A DNA stretch of 64,000 bases from Mucilaginibacter limnophilus (GTDB lineage Bacteria; Bacteroidota; Bacteroidia; Sphingobacteriales; Sphingobacteriaceae): contig NZ_SACK01000001.1 of assembly GCF_004005815.1 (NCBI RefSeq), forward strand, positions 124,001 to 188,000, in the 5' to 3' direction. Positions 17,137 to 26,680 of the stretch are shown here, in pieces. Every line of letters starts with the position of its first letter. Position 1 is the stretch's first letter. Below the pieces are notes generated by a model. That model did not search any database. It had not been told where the DNA came from and worked only from the letters and a program-made list of their open reading frames with translations. Both the position numbers and the translations under genes were made by a program.

Positions 17137-18474
17137 ATGATAACTGCAATCGCTCACCAGGCGCCGCAAAATAATGTAAGCCTGTTTGTTGGCCGGTATA
17201 TCAACATCATGATGTTGTTCTTTCCGATTACAACGTTTTTGCTTGTGCCATCAATACCGGGTACAACAATAATCACCATGCTGGCGGCAATGCTGTTTGT
17301 ATTTGTACTGTTTTTACCTGCAGGGCAAAACAAAATGCGCTTTTTTAACGAACTGTTATTGTTTACTGCGGTAATATTAATACTTAGCTTTTGTTCGCAA
17401 TTTATCAACCTGGTAAATGGCCTTAAGCTTGATAGTGATTTAGTGCTTATAAACCGCAAGGACTACACTCGCACATTCTACCGTACATCTCACATTACAC
17501 AAACGCTGTCGTTGATAGTTGGCTTTGTTATATACGCTTACGTAAAATATTTTTCCAACCCATCGATACTTAAATATGTTTATTGGGGATTAAGGCTGTT
17601 ATGCTTTTACGCGCTGTACGAACTGGCCTTTTATATGCTGACAGGTAGCAGCGGAGATTTTATGGTTAACCGCACGTTCGGTTACGAAGAGAAGTCGGCG
17701 TCATTGTTTCAAACGGTAAACATAGCCGGTATAAATTTAATGCGCATTAAGGGTTATACCGGCGAGCCATCAATGTTCGTGTTTACTGTGTTTCCTTTCT
17801 GGGTGCTAAGTTTCTCGCTGAAACGCAGCTTTGATAATATGCTGATGCTAACCTGCCTGGTGCTTACCTTCTCTACAACAGCTTACTTGTGCATCATATT
17901 ATTTCTTACCTACTGGATAATTTATAACAGGCATTTTATAACACTATACTATTTATGCGTGGCAGTTGTGGGGATGTGCTTTGTACTGCAACTTGACCAG
18001 TTTCAGCATTTGCTTGATAGCCTGTATAATTTTGTTTTTGCCGGAAAGCTTGAAGGTGAAAGCGTATCATCCCGCGACCGTGGTAATCATTTTACCGGTC
18101 ATTTAATATACTGGGCAAATTTGAACTGGCTTAGTCAACTGTTCGGTATAGGTTTTGGATATATCCGTTCAACTGATTTTTTTTCTACGCTGTTGGTTAA
18201 TAACGGGCTCATCGGTTTCATATTATTCAGCTGGTTTGTGCTGCGCAATTTATTATTGAACATTAACGGCCGCATTATAGAGATCTGTTATAAACTGGGT
18301 TTAGTGTTACTGTACTTAATTATGATGGCTACGGTGCCCGAATTTGCTTACCCATCGTTTTGGATATACATCGCGCTGGGATTTGTGCTTAGTCGCGCTG
18401 CTCAACAAGCCAAAACGCTAACTGAGGATGCTATTACATCCGATAAAGCCAGGTTGCTTAAGATTCATGAATAG
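17137..18474 (+). CDS. Wzy-like O-antigen/EPS polymerase membrane protein
   Basis: A 445-residue polytopic membrane protein with about ten to twelve hydrophobic segments and a larger hydrophilic loop in the middle (about 165-215). Length, topology and position between the tyrosine kinase and the glycosyltransferases fit the O-antigen ligase/polymerase (Wzy/WaaL) superfamily, whose members are poorly conserved in sequence. In a Wzx/Wzy pathway it would polymerise lipid-linked repeat units in the periplasm. It starts 10 bases after the kinase gene and overlaps the next coding start by 8 bases, showing tight coupling. Confidence 0.8.
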   Translation: MITAIAHQAPQNNVSLFVGRYINIMMLFFPITTFLLVPSIPGTTIITMLAAMLFVFVLFLPAGQNKMRFFNELLLFTAVILILSFCSQFINLVNGLKLDSDLVLINRKDYTRTFYRTSHITQTLSLIVGFVIYAYVKYFSNPSILKYVYWGLRLLCFYALYELAFYMLTGSSGDFMVNRTFGYEEKSASLFQTVNIAGINLMRIKGYTGEPSMFVFTVFPFWVLSFSLKRSFDNMLMLTCLVLTFSTTAYLCIILFLTYWIIYNRHFITLYYLCVAVVGMCFVLQLDQFQHLLDSLYNFVFAGKLEGESVSSRDRGNHFTGHLIYWANLNWLSQLFGIGFGYIRSTDFFSTLLVNNGLIGFILFSWFVLRNLLLNINGRIIEICYKLGLVLLYLIMMATVPEFAYPSFWIYIALGFVLSRAAQQAKTLTEDAITSDKARLLKIHE

Positions 18475-19492
18475 CTTTTTCATTATGTTTAAACTATTTA
18501 TAATAGCCATGTTAGCTGTGCTGAGTTTTATTGCTGTAACAAGCCAGCCAGAACGCCCGGGTAAAGATTTTGTGTGGGGTATTAACGGGCATCCCTTAAC
18601 TCAGGCGGACTACAGCGACAACTGGGATAAGCAAATTGAAGCTATAAAAGACCTGAAACTAAACAGCTACCGTTTTGATGTACTACTTAACGTCGATGGT
18701 GAAGCAAAAGACGATGACGGATTTACTGGCATATTAAAAAAATTAAAAGAAAATCATATAACCCCGCTTCCTGCCGTAATGCAAAAAGGTTTCAAGGGAG
18801 TAGGGTTCGATGATATTTACCCGAAAGCATATGAGCAGGGCAAAGCATTTGCAGCAAAATATGGTGAGTACATCACTGTACTGGAAGTAGGCAATGAAGG
18901 TGATAACAAGATCATTAAATCGGCAAATGTTGATGGCATCCGGGCCGAACATTATGATAATGAAAAAGCCAGGCGCTTAGTTACTGCCACAAAAGGCTTT
19001 ATTGACGGATTAAAAGCCGTTCAGCCACAAATTAAAGTAACCTTATCCTTTAGCTGGATACATTTTTATTACCTGCAAATGCTTGCTGATAATAATGTCA
19101 ACTATGACATTATCGGCTATCATTGGTACTCTAACATGGGTGATATCACCAACGTACGCAAGCCTTTCGGTAATGTGCTTCAGTTGGTTAGTAAAAGGTA
19201 CAATAAACCCATATGGATTACCGAATTCAATTACTTTAAAGGAACTACGAAGGTCGATTTTTCGCGTCAGAACGAATTTATTTCAAAAAACCTGCAGCAT
19301 ATTATAGCGCAGGGTATAATCAGCGGCTTTTTCATTTACGAACTGTACGATCAGCCGGCTTTAAAGCGGCGCTACCCAACAGAAGCCAACTATGGCCTTC
19401 TACATAAAGACAGCAGCGGCCGGTACGAAAAGAAAACGGCATACCTTGGTTTCAGGCAGCTTGTTGCCCGGTACAGATCAGTATCATTTTAA
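18467..19492 (+). CDS. Secreted clan GH-A glycoside hydrolase-like protein
   Basis: A 341-residue predicted secreted TIM-barrel glycosidase. An N-terminal hydrophobic signal is followed by FVWGINGHPL. Clan GH-A marks are visible: GNE with Glu144 as putative acid/base, and WITEF with Glu253 as putative nucleophile. The ATG at 18467 overlaps the polymerase stop; an ATG at 18485 gives a shorter signal peptide. A glycanase inside an exopolysaccharide operon recalls PslG and BcsZ, which trim the polymer during synthesis or release (inference). A paralogous lipoprotein lies at 22995-24077. I cannot assign a GH family with certainty; GH39-like is a guess. Confidence 0.75.
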   Translation: MNSFFIMFKLFIIAMLAVLSFIAVTSQPERPGKDFVWGINGHPLTQADYSDNWDKQIEAIKDLKLNSYRFDVLLNVDGEAKDDDGFTGILKKLKENHITPLPAVMQKGFKGVGFDDIYPKAYEQGKAFAAKYGEYITVLEVGNEGDNKIIKSANVDGIRAEHYDNEKARRLVTATKGFIDGLKAVQPQIKVTLSFSWIHFYYLQMLADNNVNYDIIGYHWYSNMGDITNVRKPFGNVLQLVSKRYNKPIWITEFNYFKGTTKVDFSRQNEFISKNLQHIIAQGIISGFFIYELYDQPALKRRYPTEANYGLLHKDSSGRYEKKTAYLGFRQLVARYRSVSF

Positions 19493-19497
19493 TTTTT

Positions 19498-20592
19498 ATG
19501 CAGATATACATCAACGGAAAATTCCTGACGCAGCCAACCGCCGGGGTTCAACGCTATGCTTTTGAACTAACGCTATGCCTTATTCAAAAGCTAGGCAATG
19601 TTAAAATATTGGTGCCTAAAACCTTTAATACCAGGCGTAGTAAAATACCTGCACGTAACTTTATTAAAACAGGCAATTACAAAAACCTTAACATTTGGGA
19701 ACAGGTACATCTGCCGGTATTTCTCTATAATAAGAATGCCCTGCTTGTTAACTTTTGTAATACCGCGCCTGTACTGGTTAAAAATAAGATTGTTTGCCTG
19801 CATGATATAGCTTTTTTTCAAAACCCTGAGTGGTATTCAAAAAGCTTTTATCTGTACTATAAGTTTTTGATACCTAAAATTATAAATAGCTCAAGGCACA
19901 TATTTACTGTAAGCGAGTTTTCAAAAAAGGAGATTGCCGAACGTTTTGGCTTGAATGATGAAAGCATATCAGTTGTGTACAACGCCCCTGCACAGCACTT
20001 CATTTGCCCCACTGTCGATCAACTGGAGATTGTGAAGGAAGATTTCTTTTTATTTGTAGGATCATTTGATCCGCGTAAAAATCTTAAAACATTGCTTCAG
20101 GCATTTGCCTCGCCTCAGCTAAAAAGTAAAAAGCTTATAGTTGTTGGTAAAAAATGGGACACTTTCAAAAGCGAGGCCATTATGATACCACCAAATGTTA
20201 CCTGGCTGGACGATTGCAGCGACGACTTACTTAGTTACCTGTACAGGCGTGCAAGCGCGCTTATTAATTGCTCATTATATGAAGGATTTGGTCTGCCATT
20301 GATTGAGGCTATGGCAAGCGGATGTCCGCTGCTCCTATCAGACATTCCGGTATTTAGGGAAGTGGCAGGCACCCATGCTTCGTACTTTAATCCTTTAAAT
20401 GTGAATTCTATCGTCGAAGCTATTTCGGTAATTGATGAAAGGGATGCTGACATTATTAAATACTCGATAGTACACAATTATCATAAAAGTTTCCAGTTCT
20501 CGTGGAAAAAATCCTCAGATAAACTTAGCGGAATTATAGCTGAGCTTACAGAGAAGCAAATGAAGCAGTTCAGCTTGACTTCAACACTATAA
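19498..20592 (+). CDS. GT4 family glycosyltransferase
   Basis: A 364-residue glycosyltransferase of GT-B fold. The C-terminal half carries the family 4 signature: FVGSFDPRKN (about 185-194) near the donor site, and EGFGLPLIEAMASGCP with the Ex7E pair Glu262/Glu270. It should transfer a sugar from a nucleotide donor to the growing lipid-linked repeat unit at the cytoplasmic face. It starts six bases after the glycosidase gene and lies in the same operon. Donor and linkage cannot be read from sequence. Confidence 0.9.
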   Translation: MQIYINGKFLTQPTAGVQRYAFELTLCLIQKLGNVKILVPKTFNTRRSKIPARNFIKTGNYKNLNIWEQVHLPVFLYNKNALLVNFCNTAPVLVKNKIVCLHDIAFFQNPEWYSKSFYLYYKFLIPKIINSSRHIFTVSEFSKKEIAERFGLNDESISVVYNAPAQHFICPTVDQLEIVKEDFFLFVGSFDPRKNLKTLLQAFASPQLKSKKLIVVGKKWDTFKSEAIMIPPNVTWLDDCSDDLLSYLYRRASALINCSLYEGFGLPLIEAMASGCPLLLSDIPVFREVAGTHASYFNPLNVNSIVEAISVIDERDADIIKYSIVHNYHKSFQFSWKKSSDKLSGIIAELTEKQMKQFSLTSTL

Positions 20593-20615
20593 AACTTTAA
20601 CCCCATCATCCACCT

Positions 20616-21776
20616 ATGAAAATTGCAATAGTGCACGACGACCTTGTGCGTAAAGGCGGCGCCGAGCAGGTTGCCCTTAGCTTTAAACGCGCATTCCCCG
20701 ACGCTCCGGTGTACACGCTTACTTACGACGCGCTGAATACTTATCCTGAGTTTTATGAACATGAAATAAAAACAAGCTGGTTTGGTAAGTTTATCAAAAG
20801 CGAGAAGAACATGAAGCGGTATTACTTTCCGTTTGGCATACTGGCCATGCAGCAGCTTGACCTGCGGGGATATCATGTAATACTGCAATCAACAACACAT
20901 TGCGCCAAATATATAAAATGCGACCCGACGGCTTTGGTGATCACTTATTGCCATAATCCTTTCAGGCTCGTTTGGAGTACCGATTCATACGAGAAAGTAC
21001 GTAATGCGAATTACTTCAAAAAAAAACTTTACCATAAGGTGATATCCTATTTAAAACGTGTTGATGAAAAAGCAGCACGCCGTACCGATTGGTTTATTAC
21101 CAATTCGCACGAAGTGGTACCGCGTATAAAAATGGCTTATCAGCCCAAACATGAAATAGCCGTAATTAATCCGCCGGTTAAATGCAGTAATTTTTATGTA
21201 GCAAACGAAGTAGGCGACTATTACCTTGTTGTTTCACGTTTTGAATCATACAAAAAAGTTGATATGGTTATCGATGTTTTTAATGAGACGCCTGATAAAA
21301 AACTGGTAATTGTGGGTAAAGGATCACGCGAAAAAGAGATAAAAGCGAAAGCCGGACCAAACATTACTTTTTTAAGCGGCTTAAACGCAGTTGACCTTGC
21401 CGACCTGTATGCTCATTGTAAGGCTTTTATTTTTCCGCAGTTGGAAGACTACGGTATAACCCCGCTTGAGGCTAATGCTTCAGGGCGACCGGTATTGGCA
21501 TATGGTAAGGGTGGGGTACTTGATACCATGATCCCTTTCAAAGAAAACCCGCGTCGTTCAACCGCGATATTTTTTGATGAGCAAACAAAAGAAGCATTAA
21601 TGAGTGCGATACGGCTTTTTGAGATTGTTCCGATGGATTCTCAGTTTATACGGCAGCATGCCGAAACCTTTGACGAAAGCCGGTTTATTGAAAAGATTCG
21701 TGCCTTTGTTGGGGCCAAGTATTACATGCACACCCGCGATAAAGTAAACGGCGGAACATTACAAAAAGCGGTATGA
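20616..21776 (+). CDS. GT4 family glycosyltransferase
   Basis: A 386-residue glycosyltransferase. The N-terminus MKIAIVHDDLVRKGGAEQV is typical of retaining GT4 enzymes that act on exopolysaccharide, with a GGAE loop. YYLVVSRFESYKKVDM opens the donor domain, and EDYGITPLEANASGRP (Glu277, Glu285) is the Ex7E motif. It probably adds one residue of the repeat unit. The stop overlaps the start of the next glycosyltransferase (ATGA), indicating translational coupling. Confidence 0.9.
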   Translation: MKIAIVHDDLVRKGGAEQVALSFKRAFPDAPVYTLTYDALNTYPEFYEHEIKTSWFGKFIKSEKNMKRYYFPFGILAMQQLDLRGYHVILQSTTHCAKYIKCDPTALVITYCHNPFRLVWSTDSYEKVRNANYFKKKLYHKVISYLKRVDEKAARRTDWFITNSHEVVPRIKMAYQPKHEIAVINPPVKCSNFYVANEVGDYYLVVSRFESYKKVDMVIDVFNETPDKKLVIVGKGSREKEIKAKAGPNITFLSGLNAVDLADLYAHCKAFIFPQLEDYGITPLEANASGRPVLAYGKGGVLDTMIPFKENPRRSTAIFFDEQTKEALMSAIRLFEIVPMDSQFIRQHAETFDESRFIEKIRAFVGAKYYMHTRDKVNGGTLQKAV

Positions 21777-23002
21777 GGATACTTTTAGTAAATACTTTTT
21801 ATTACCCAAGGTTTACGGGCGGAGCCGAAGTATCGGTACAGCAGCTTGCCGAAGGACTTGTAAACACCGGGCACGAAGTGTTTGTATTAACCTCAGCAAA
21901 AAAGGATAGGGTATATGCTGTTAATAACGTAACCGTTATAGGCTGCAGGCAACGGAATGTGTTTTCAACCTATGATAACACAAGCAACAAGCCAGCATTT
22001 TTGAAAGTGTTATGGCACCTGGTTGATTCGGCAAATGTACTTCAGTACTTCAAGTTTAAGCGAATATTAAAGGATATTAAACCGGATATTGTACACACCA
22101 ATAACATCCAGGGTTTTTCTCCTCTTATCTGGTTTGCTGCTAAAAAACATAAAATAAAATTGCTGCATACCATGCGCGATTATTACTTGCTATGCCATAA
22201 GTGCAATTTGTTTAGCAAAAGTACAAATTGCGAAAAGCTATGCGGGGCATGTAAAATAACGCATAATATAAAAAGCAGGTTTGCAGGCTATCCGGATGGA
22301 TATGTAGGTATCAGCAATCACATACTGCAGGCGCATCAAAAGTTTTTGGCGTTACATAACACACATGTTATATTTAATTCGGCACAGTTAGCGCTTATTC
22401 CTGTATCCGGATCGGCCACAGGTGTGATCACATTTGGCTATATCGGCAGAATAACGCCCGATAAAGGCGTGGAGTATCTGGTTGATGAACTGGTTAAAAT
22501 AAATCCCGCTCAACGGGCTTCTTTTAAAATAATATTTGCAGGTAAAGGTGAACCAGAATTTATAGGTCGGCTTAAAAGCAAACTTGGCAGCATAGATTAT
22601 GAATTCTCCGGCATTGTTAATTCAGTCGACTTTTATAAAAGTATTGATGTGCTTATTGTACCCGCTTTATGGAACGAGCCCTTTGGCCGTACGGTGATCG
22701 AGTCGCTGGCCTATTCAGTACCGGTATGCCAGTCGGACAGAGGCGGGCTTAAAGAAATATTTGACAAGAATAGTTCGTGGATGTTCTCACCCGACGAAGG
22801 GGTACTGTCGGTATTGCTATCGCGCATACTGCGTAACCGGAAGGAGATAGATGAGAAAAAAAGAAAATGCGCTAAACATTTAGCGCATTTCTCGCCGAAG
22901 ACTTATATCAATCGGCATTTAGAATTGTATGGTCAGTTAATAGAAGCCTCTGCATGTAAGGCAGGAGAAGTTCCTGCTTTACATAACGAGGTGGTTACTT
23001 AG
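21773..23002 (+). CDS. GT4 family glycosyltransferase
   Basis: A 409-residue GT-B glycosyltransferase: MRILLVNTFYYPRFTGGAEV at the start, IGRITPDKGVEYL at the donor domain, and EPFGRTVIESLAYSVP with Glu302/Glu310. A cysteine-rich stretch near residues 140-163 (CHKCNLF, then CEKLCGAC) occurs in a subset of this family and may bind zinc. It is the last gene of this co-directional block. Its end overlaps the convergent lipoprotein glycosidase gene by 8 bases. Confidence 0.9.
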   Translation: MRILLVNTFYYPRFTGGAEVSVQQLAEGLVNTGHEVFVLTSAKKDRVYAVNNVTVIGCRQRNVFSTYDNTSNKPAFLKVLWHLVDSANVLQYFKFKRILKDIKPDIVHTNNIQGFSPLIWFAAKKHKIKLLHTMRDYYLLCHKCNLFSKSTNCEKLCGACKITHNIKSRFAGYPDGYVGISNHILQAHQKFLALHNTHVIFNSAQLALIPVSGSATGVITFGYIGRITPDKGVEYLVDELVKINPAQRASFKIIFAGKGEPEFIGRLKSKLGSIDYEFSGIVNSVDFYKSIDVLIVPALWNEPFGRTVIESLAYSVPVCQSDRGGLKEIFDKNSSWMFSPDEGVLSVLLSRILRNRKEIDEKKRKCAKHLAHFSPKTYINRHLELYGQLIEASACKAGEVPALHNEVVT

Positions 23003-24077
23003 CAGATAAAGTTTTTGCTACCATTTTCTTTGTATATGAAGTGTATTCTACAGTCCATTTATAAATACCATAGTTTGGTTCGAGTAATCCTTTTTTGAAC
23101 GGCTCATTAAACAATTCATAAATCATTAAAACCTTAACCTTCGGATTCTTTTTACACTTTTCAATAAAGTTAACAATAAAGGTATTTTGTTTGCTTTCGT
23201 GTGTGCTGGCGTCTTTATAACGACTGTTCACTTCAGTAAACCAAATATCTTTTTTAGGAAATAGGCTAGACAGTTTTTGAGTGATGTCGGGTATCTTGTA
23301 CATGCTGCCTGCAGCCGCGCCTTCCATTTCTGAGTACCAGTGCCATGCAACTACGTCAAACTTAACGCCGTCCCAGTCAAGCATACGCAAAAATCCATAA
23401 TGAAGCCAGCTTCCGTCAATCATGGTTTTAGCGCCCGGATCTTTAGCTTTGATGCCCTCATCCATCCCGCGAAGGTAGCCACGTATTACATTATACTTAG
23501 CCTTGTTATAGTCTGCCTGGCTTTGGCCACTTTTGGTTGGAAGCAGGCATTTCATTTCAAGCTCGTTACCCAGGTTATAATAAGTAAAGTACTGGCCGTA
23601 TTTAGCAGCAAAATTACTACCTAGTGTTTTGCCCCGTTTGTAAGATTCAGCTTCGCTAACTGTAAGGTCCAGCGTACGGGTGTACAGCATTGGCAAAATG
23701 TTTACACCACCTGAGGCAGAAGCCTGCTGTAAAGGATTCCATAAACTAGGCACAGTGATGCTGCCATCTTCTTTAGACATGACATCAACGCGATACCACG
23801 TCATTTTCATGTCTTTCAATAATTGAATTTGCTTGGTTGCCGGTGTGTTGATGTACGGCGTTGTGCCAAGGGGATGGCCATTAATGCCTAATTGAAGATT
23901 TGAACCGGCTAACGAAATAGCGTTGGTTGCCTTGGTGCTTTCAAGGGCTTCGGTTGAAAGTTCAGCAGCAGGTGCTGGTTCTTCAGGGGTTAGGGCCTCT
24001 TTTTTACATGATGCGAGGCACAAGGCCGTGACACACGCCACTAAAGCCGTTTTACGGAAATGAATAAAATTTAACAT
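22995..24077 (-). CDS. Lipoprotein clan GH-A glycoside hydrolase-like protein
   Basis: A 360-residue predicted lipoprotein with lipobox ALCLASC, Cys24, followed by an acidic/Ala-rich linker. The catalytic-type barrel begins at LQLGINGHPLGTTPY, the same opening as the protein at 18467-19492. GNE places a putative acid/base at Glu172 and WFTEV a nucleophile at Glu282. It is the only minus-strand gene inside the exopolysaccharide locus, so it is expressed separately. A surface-anchored glycanase could trim or remodel the polymer made here (inference). Confidence 0.75.
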   Translation of the reverse strand: MLNFIHFRKTALVACVTALCLASCKKEALTPEEPAPAAELSTEALESTKATNAISLAGSNLQLGINGHPLGTTPYINTPATKQIQLLKDMKMTWYRVDVMSKEDGSITVPSLWNPLQQASASGGVNILPMLYTRTLDLTVSEAESYKRGKTLGSNFAAKYGQYFTYYNLGNELEMKCLLPTKSGQSQADYNKAKYNVIRGYLRGMDEGIKAKDPGAKTMIDGSWLHYGFLRMLDWDGVKFDVVAWHWYSEMEGAAAGSMYKIPDITQKLSSLFPKKDIWFTEVNSRYKDASTHESKQNTFIVNFIEKCKKNPKVKVLMIYELFNEPFKKGLLEPNYGIYKWTVEYTSYTKKMVAKTLSAK

Positions 24078-24282
24078 ATAGCAAAAATTAATTAAAAGTT
24101 ACCCTTGTAACGTGTTTTTAATTGTAAATGTTGTATTACATATCATAAAAATTAAAAATTTACTAAAAGTTAATCTAGGTCAAACAATTTTAAGGTTTCT
24201 GCACCAAATAGTTAACTGTTTTATGCTTATGCTAAAAAGTTGTAAAAATTTTCTCGAACAGGATAAATCAAGTGTATAATTT

Positions 24283-25743
24283 ATGGATGTTGTTACCCAG
24301 CCGGTTCTCACAAAGGATAGTAAAAAAGTAGCTTCAGGTATTTTCTGGAATGTAATTCAAATGGCCGTAAACCAGCTGTTTGCTTTTGTTTTGAAGCTTA
24401 TACTTGCAAAGCTGTTATTTCCCGAACAGTTTGGCCTTGTTGGCATGGCCACCGTATTTACCGGCTTTGTGCAGGTATTGAACGATTTAGGCGTAGGAGC
24501 TGCGTTGGTTCAGCGCAAAAAAGAACATTTACGTATCGAACATTATCATACCGCTTTTTGGACGGGCGTTATCTGGTCGGTCTCGCTTTTTATCATTATG
24601 GGCGTTGGTGTGGGGCCGCTTGCAGCATGGTTTTATCATGAACCCGAACTGATGACTATTATACCTGTATTAAGCCTCGGGATACTCATTAGTCCCGTTA
24701 ACCTGGTGCATAAAGCACAGTTAACCCGGCAAATGGCTTTTAAAAAGCTGGCATTTATCAATAATGCATCTAACATCGCAGCAGGTTTGCTGGCTATTGG
24801 CCTTGGCCTGCTAGGAGCGGGCGTATGGGCGCTGGTATTTAACACAGTGGCGACAATTGCTTTTGCTATGCCGTTGTTTTTCAGGGCAACAGGGTGGAAG
24901 CCGGCGTTCATATTTGAAAAAAAGGCCTTTAAAGATGTGTTTGGGTTCGGCATGTACACAACCGGGTCAAACATCATGAACTATTTGTATAACAATATTG
25001 ATTACCTGCTGATAGGCAAACTGCTTGGTGCTTCGTCGCTTGGTATATACACACTCGCATTTGTACTTACCGATACATTTCGCAGTAAGTTAATGACGGT
25101 AATTAACAGTGTTATGTATCCCATGTATGGTAAAAAGCAGCATGATCTTCCTGAAATAAAAAAGTATTACCTGAAAGCCCTTCTTTTTAATTGCTTACTG
25201 GTGTTTCCGATAATGGTATTTTTTATAGCCGAAGGCCAGGCCTTTGTGGTAAACATATTTGGCGCCAAATGGCAGCAAACGGTGTACCCGCTGCAAATCC
25301 TATCAGCATCAGTTATACTGCATACGATTGTTAGCGGTAATACCACCTTATTGCGCGGACTTGGCCGCCCGGGCCTTGAAATGAAGCAACAGGTGATAAA
25401 GGCGCTTATATTTTTACCATCACTTGCCGTGGGTATCTATTATTACGGCATAGCAGGCGCTGCCTGGGCTATCTTACTAAACAAATTAATAGTTGTAATA
25501 ATTGCCCAGTACACTTTCAATTATCTGCTGCCGGTTAAGCTACCTGTATCAGAACTGCTAACCGAACTAAAGGCCCCGATAATAGCATCGGCGCTGATGT
25601 TTGCAGTCGCCTATTTACTCAGCTACGTTGGAGCCAACTATATTATTACCGGCATTTTAACCTTCACCTTTTATGCCGCCATTTTATGGCTGATAATGGG
25701 CAGCGAGTTAAAGAAGCTTTTAAACAGTTTCAAAAAACAATAA
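24283..25743 (+). CDS. Wzx-like oligosaccharide flippase
   Basis: A 486-residue polytopic membrane protein of the MOP superfamily (polysaccharide_synt/MviN-like), with about 12-14 hydrophobic helices. The opening KKVASGIFWNVIQMAVNQL and the segment FGFGMYTTGSNIMNYLYNNI are typical of this family. It should move lipid-linked repeat units across the inner membrane to the Wzy-like polymerase. A ~205-base divergent promoter region separates it from the minus-strand glycosidase, so it opens a second transcription unit. Confidence 0.92.
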   Translation: MDVVTQPVLTKDSKKVASGIFWNVIQMAVNQLFAFVLKLILAKLLFPEQFGLVGMATVFTGFVQVLNDLGVGAALVQRKKEHLRIEHYHTAFWTGVIWSVSLFIIMGVGVGPLAAWFYHEPELMTIIPVLSLGILISPVNLVHKAQLTRQMAFKKLAFINNASNIAAGLLAIGLGLLGAGVWALVFNTVATIAFAMPLFFRATGWKPAFIFEKKAFKDVFGFGMYTTGSNIMNYLYNNIDYLLIGKLLGASSLGIYTLAFVLTDTFRSKLMTVINSVMYPMYGKKQHDLPEIKKYYLKALLFNCLLVFPIMVFFIAEGQAFVVNIFGAKWQQTVYPLQILSASVILHTIVSGNTTLLRGLGRPGLEMKQQVIKALIFLPSLAVGIYYYGIAGAAWAILLNKLIVVIIAQYTFNYLLPVKLPVSELLTELKAPIIASALMFAVAYLLSYVGANYIITGILTFTFYAAILWLIMGSELKKLLNSFKKQ

Positions 25744-25764
25744 AATGATTAAAATCTCTACACT

Positions 25765-26664
25765 ATGGTATCGGTAATTATCCCGTGTTATAATTGTGAA
25801 CACACCCTGGCACGGGCAATCGAAAGTATAATACGACAAACTTATAAGCCGATTGAGATTATCCTGGTAAATAACAATTCAAATGACGCTACACCTGATT
25901 CGCTTGCCATGTATCAGGCAAAATATCCTGACACAGTTGCTGTTTACCACGAGCGAAAACGCGGTGCGCCTGCGGCGCGAAATTGCGGCCTGCAACATGC
26001 AAGCGGCGAGTGGGTGCAGTTTTTAGATGCTGATGATGAATTGCTTCCGGCTAAAATTGAGCAACAGGTGCAGATTGCCCGTTTTGCCGAGGCGGATGTT
26101 GTAGCCGGAGAATGCCTTTTAAAATATACCTCTGCAGACCAAACCATTACTATCCCAAGACCTACCGACCCGGATATATGGAAGGGGCTTATCACATCAA
26201 ACCTTGGTATAACAAGTGCTAATTTATGGCGACGTACTTCATTGCTTGGTGTTGGTGGTTGGGATGAAGAACTTTCATCGTCACAGGAGTATGACTTATT
26301 GCTGCGTTTGTTACAAAACAACGCTAAGATAATTACAGATAAACACATCAACACTATCGTGCATTTTTCTGATAATTCAGTATCAAAAAGCACTGATACC
26401 GAACGTAAAAAAGAGGTTTTGAATAACAGGATTAATCTGCGGTTGCGTATTAAGAATGCTTTAATAGAAAAACAAATGCTTACCACCCGGCTGGCCCGTA
26501 TTATTGATACCTACATATATACCGAAATAATGCATTATTATAAATTCTTTCCTCGTTATGCCGGAAGCCTTCTACGGCAATATAAGCTTAATGTAAGTAT
26601 CATTCGTAAACTAAGACTTAAAGCAAAACAGTTTTTAAAAGACATTAAATTGTCTTTATCCTAA
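25765..26664 (+). CDS. GT2 family glycosyltransferase
   Basis: A 299-residue GT-A glycosyltransferase. MVSVIIPCYNCEHTLARAIE is the classic family 2 opening, and a DADDE motif near residue 88 provides the metal/nucleotide-binding DXD. SSQEYDLLLRLL near residue 175 resembles the acceptor-side ED motif region. It adds a residue of the repeat unit from an activated sugar. It lies 21 bases after the flippase gene, in the same unit. Confidence 0.9.
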   Translation: MVSVIIPCYNCEHTLARAIESIIRQTYKPIEIILVNNNSNDATPDSLAMYQAKYPDTVAVYHERKRGAPAARNCGLQHASGEWVQFLDADDELLPAKIEQQVQIARFAEADVVAGECLLKYTSADQTITIPRPTDPDIWKGLITSNLGITSANLWRRTSLLGVGGWDEELSSSQEYDLLLRLLQNNAKIITDKHINTIVHFSDNSVSKSTDTERKKEVLNNRINLRLRIKNALIEKQMLTTRLARIIDTYIYTEIMHYYKFFPRYAGSLLRQYKLNVSIIRKLRLKAKQFLKDIKLSLS

Positions 26665-26680
26665 TCCAATAACATCACTT

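Noticed and set aside
24078..24282. Possible fourth leader element before the flippase gene
   Set aside because: GTTGTAAAAATTTTCTCGAA resembles the box only loosely, and no GGCGAAG loop or nested hairpin follows.
25944..26486. 180-codon minus-strand frame opposite the first GT2 gene
   Set aside because: Full overlap with a glycosyltransferase carrying its catalytic motifs. The Cys/Ser-rich translation resembles a shadow frame.
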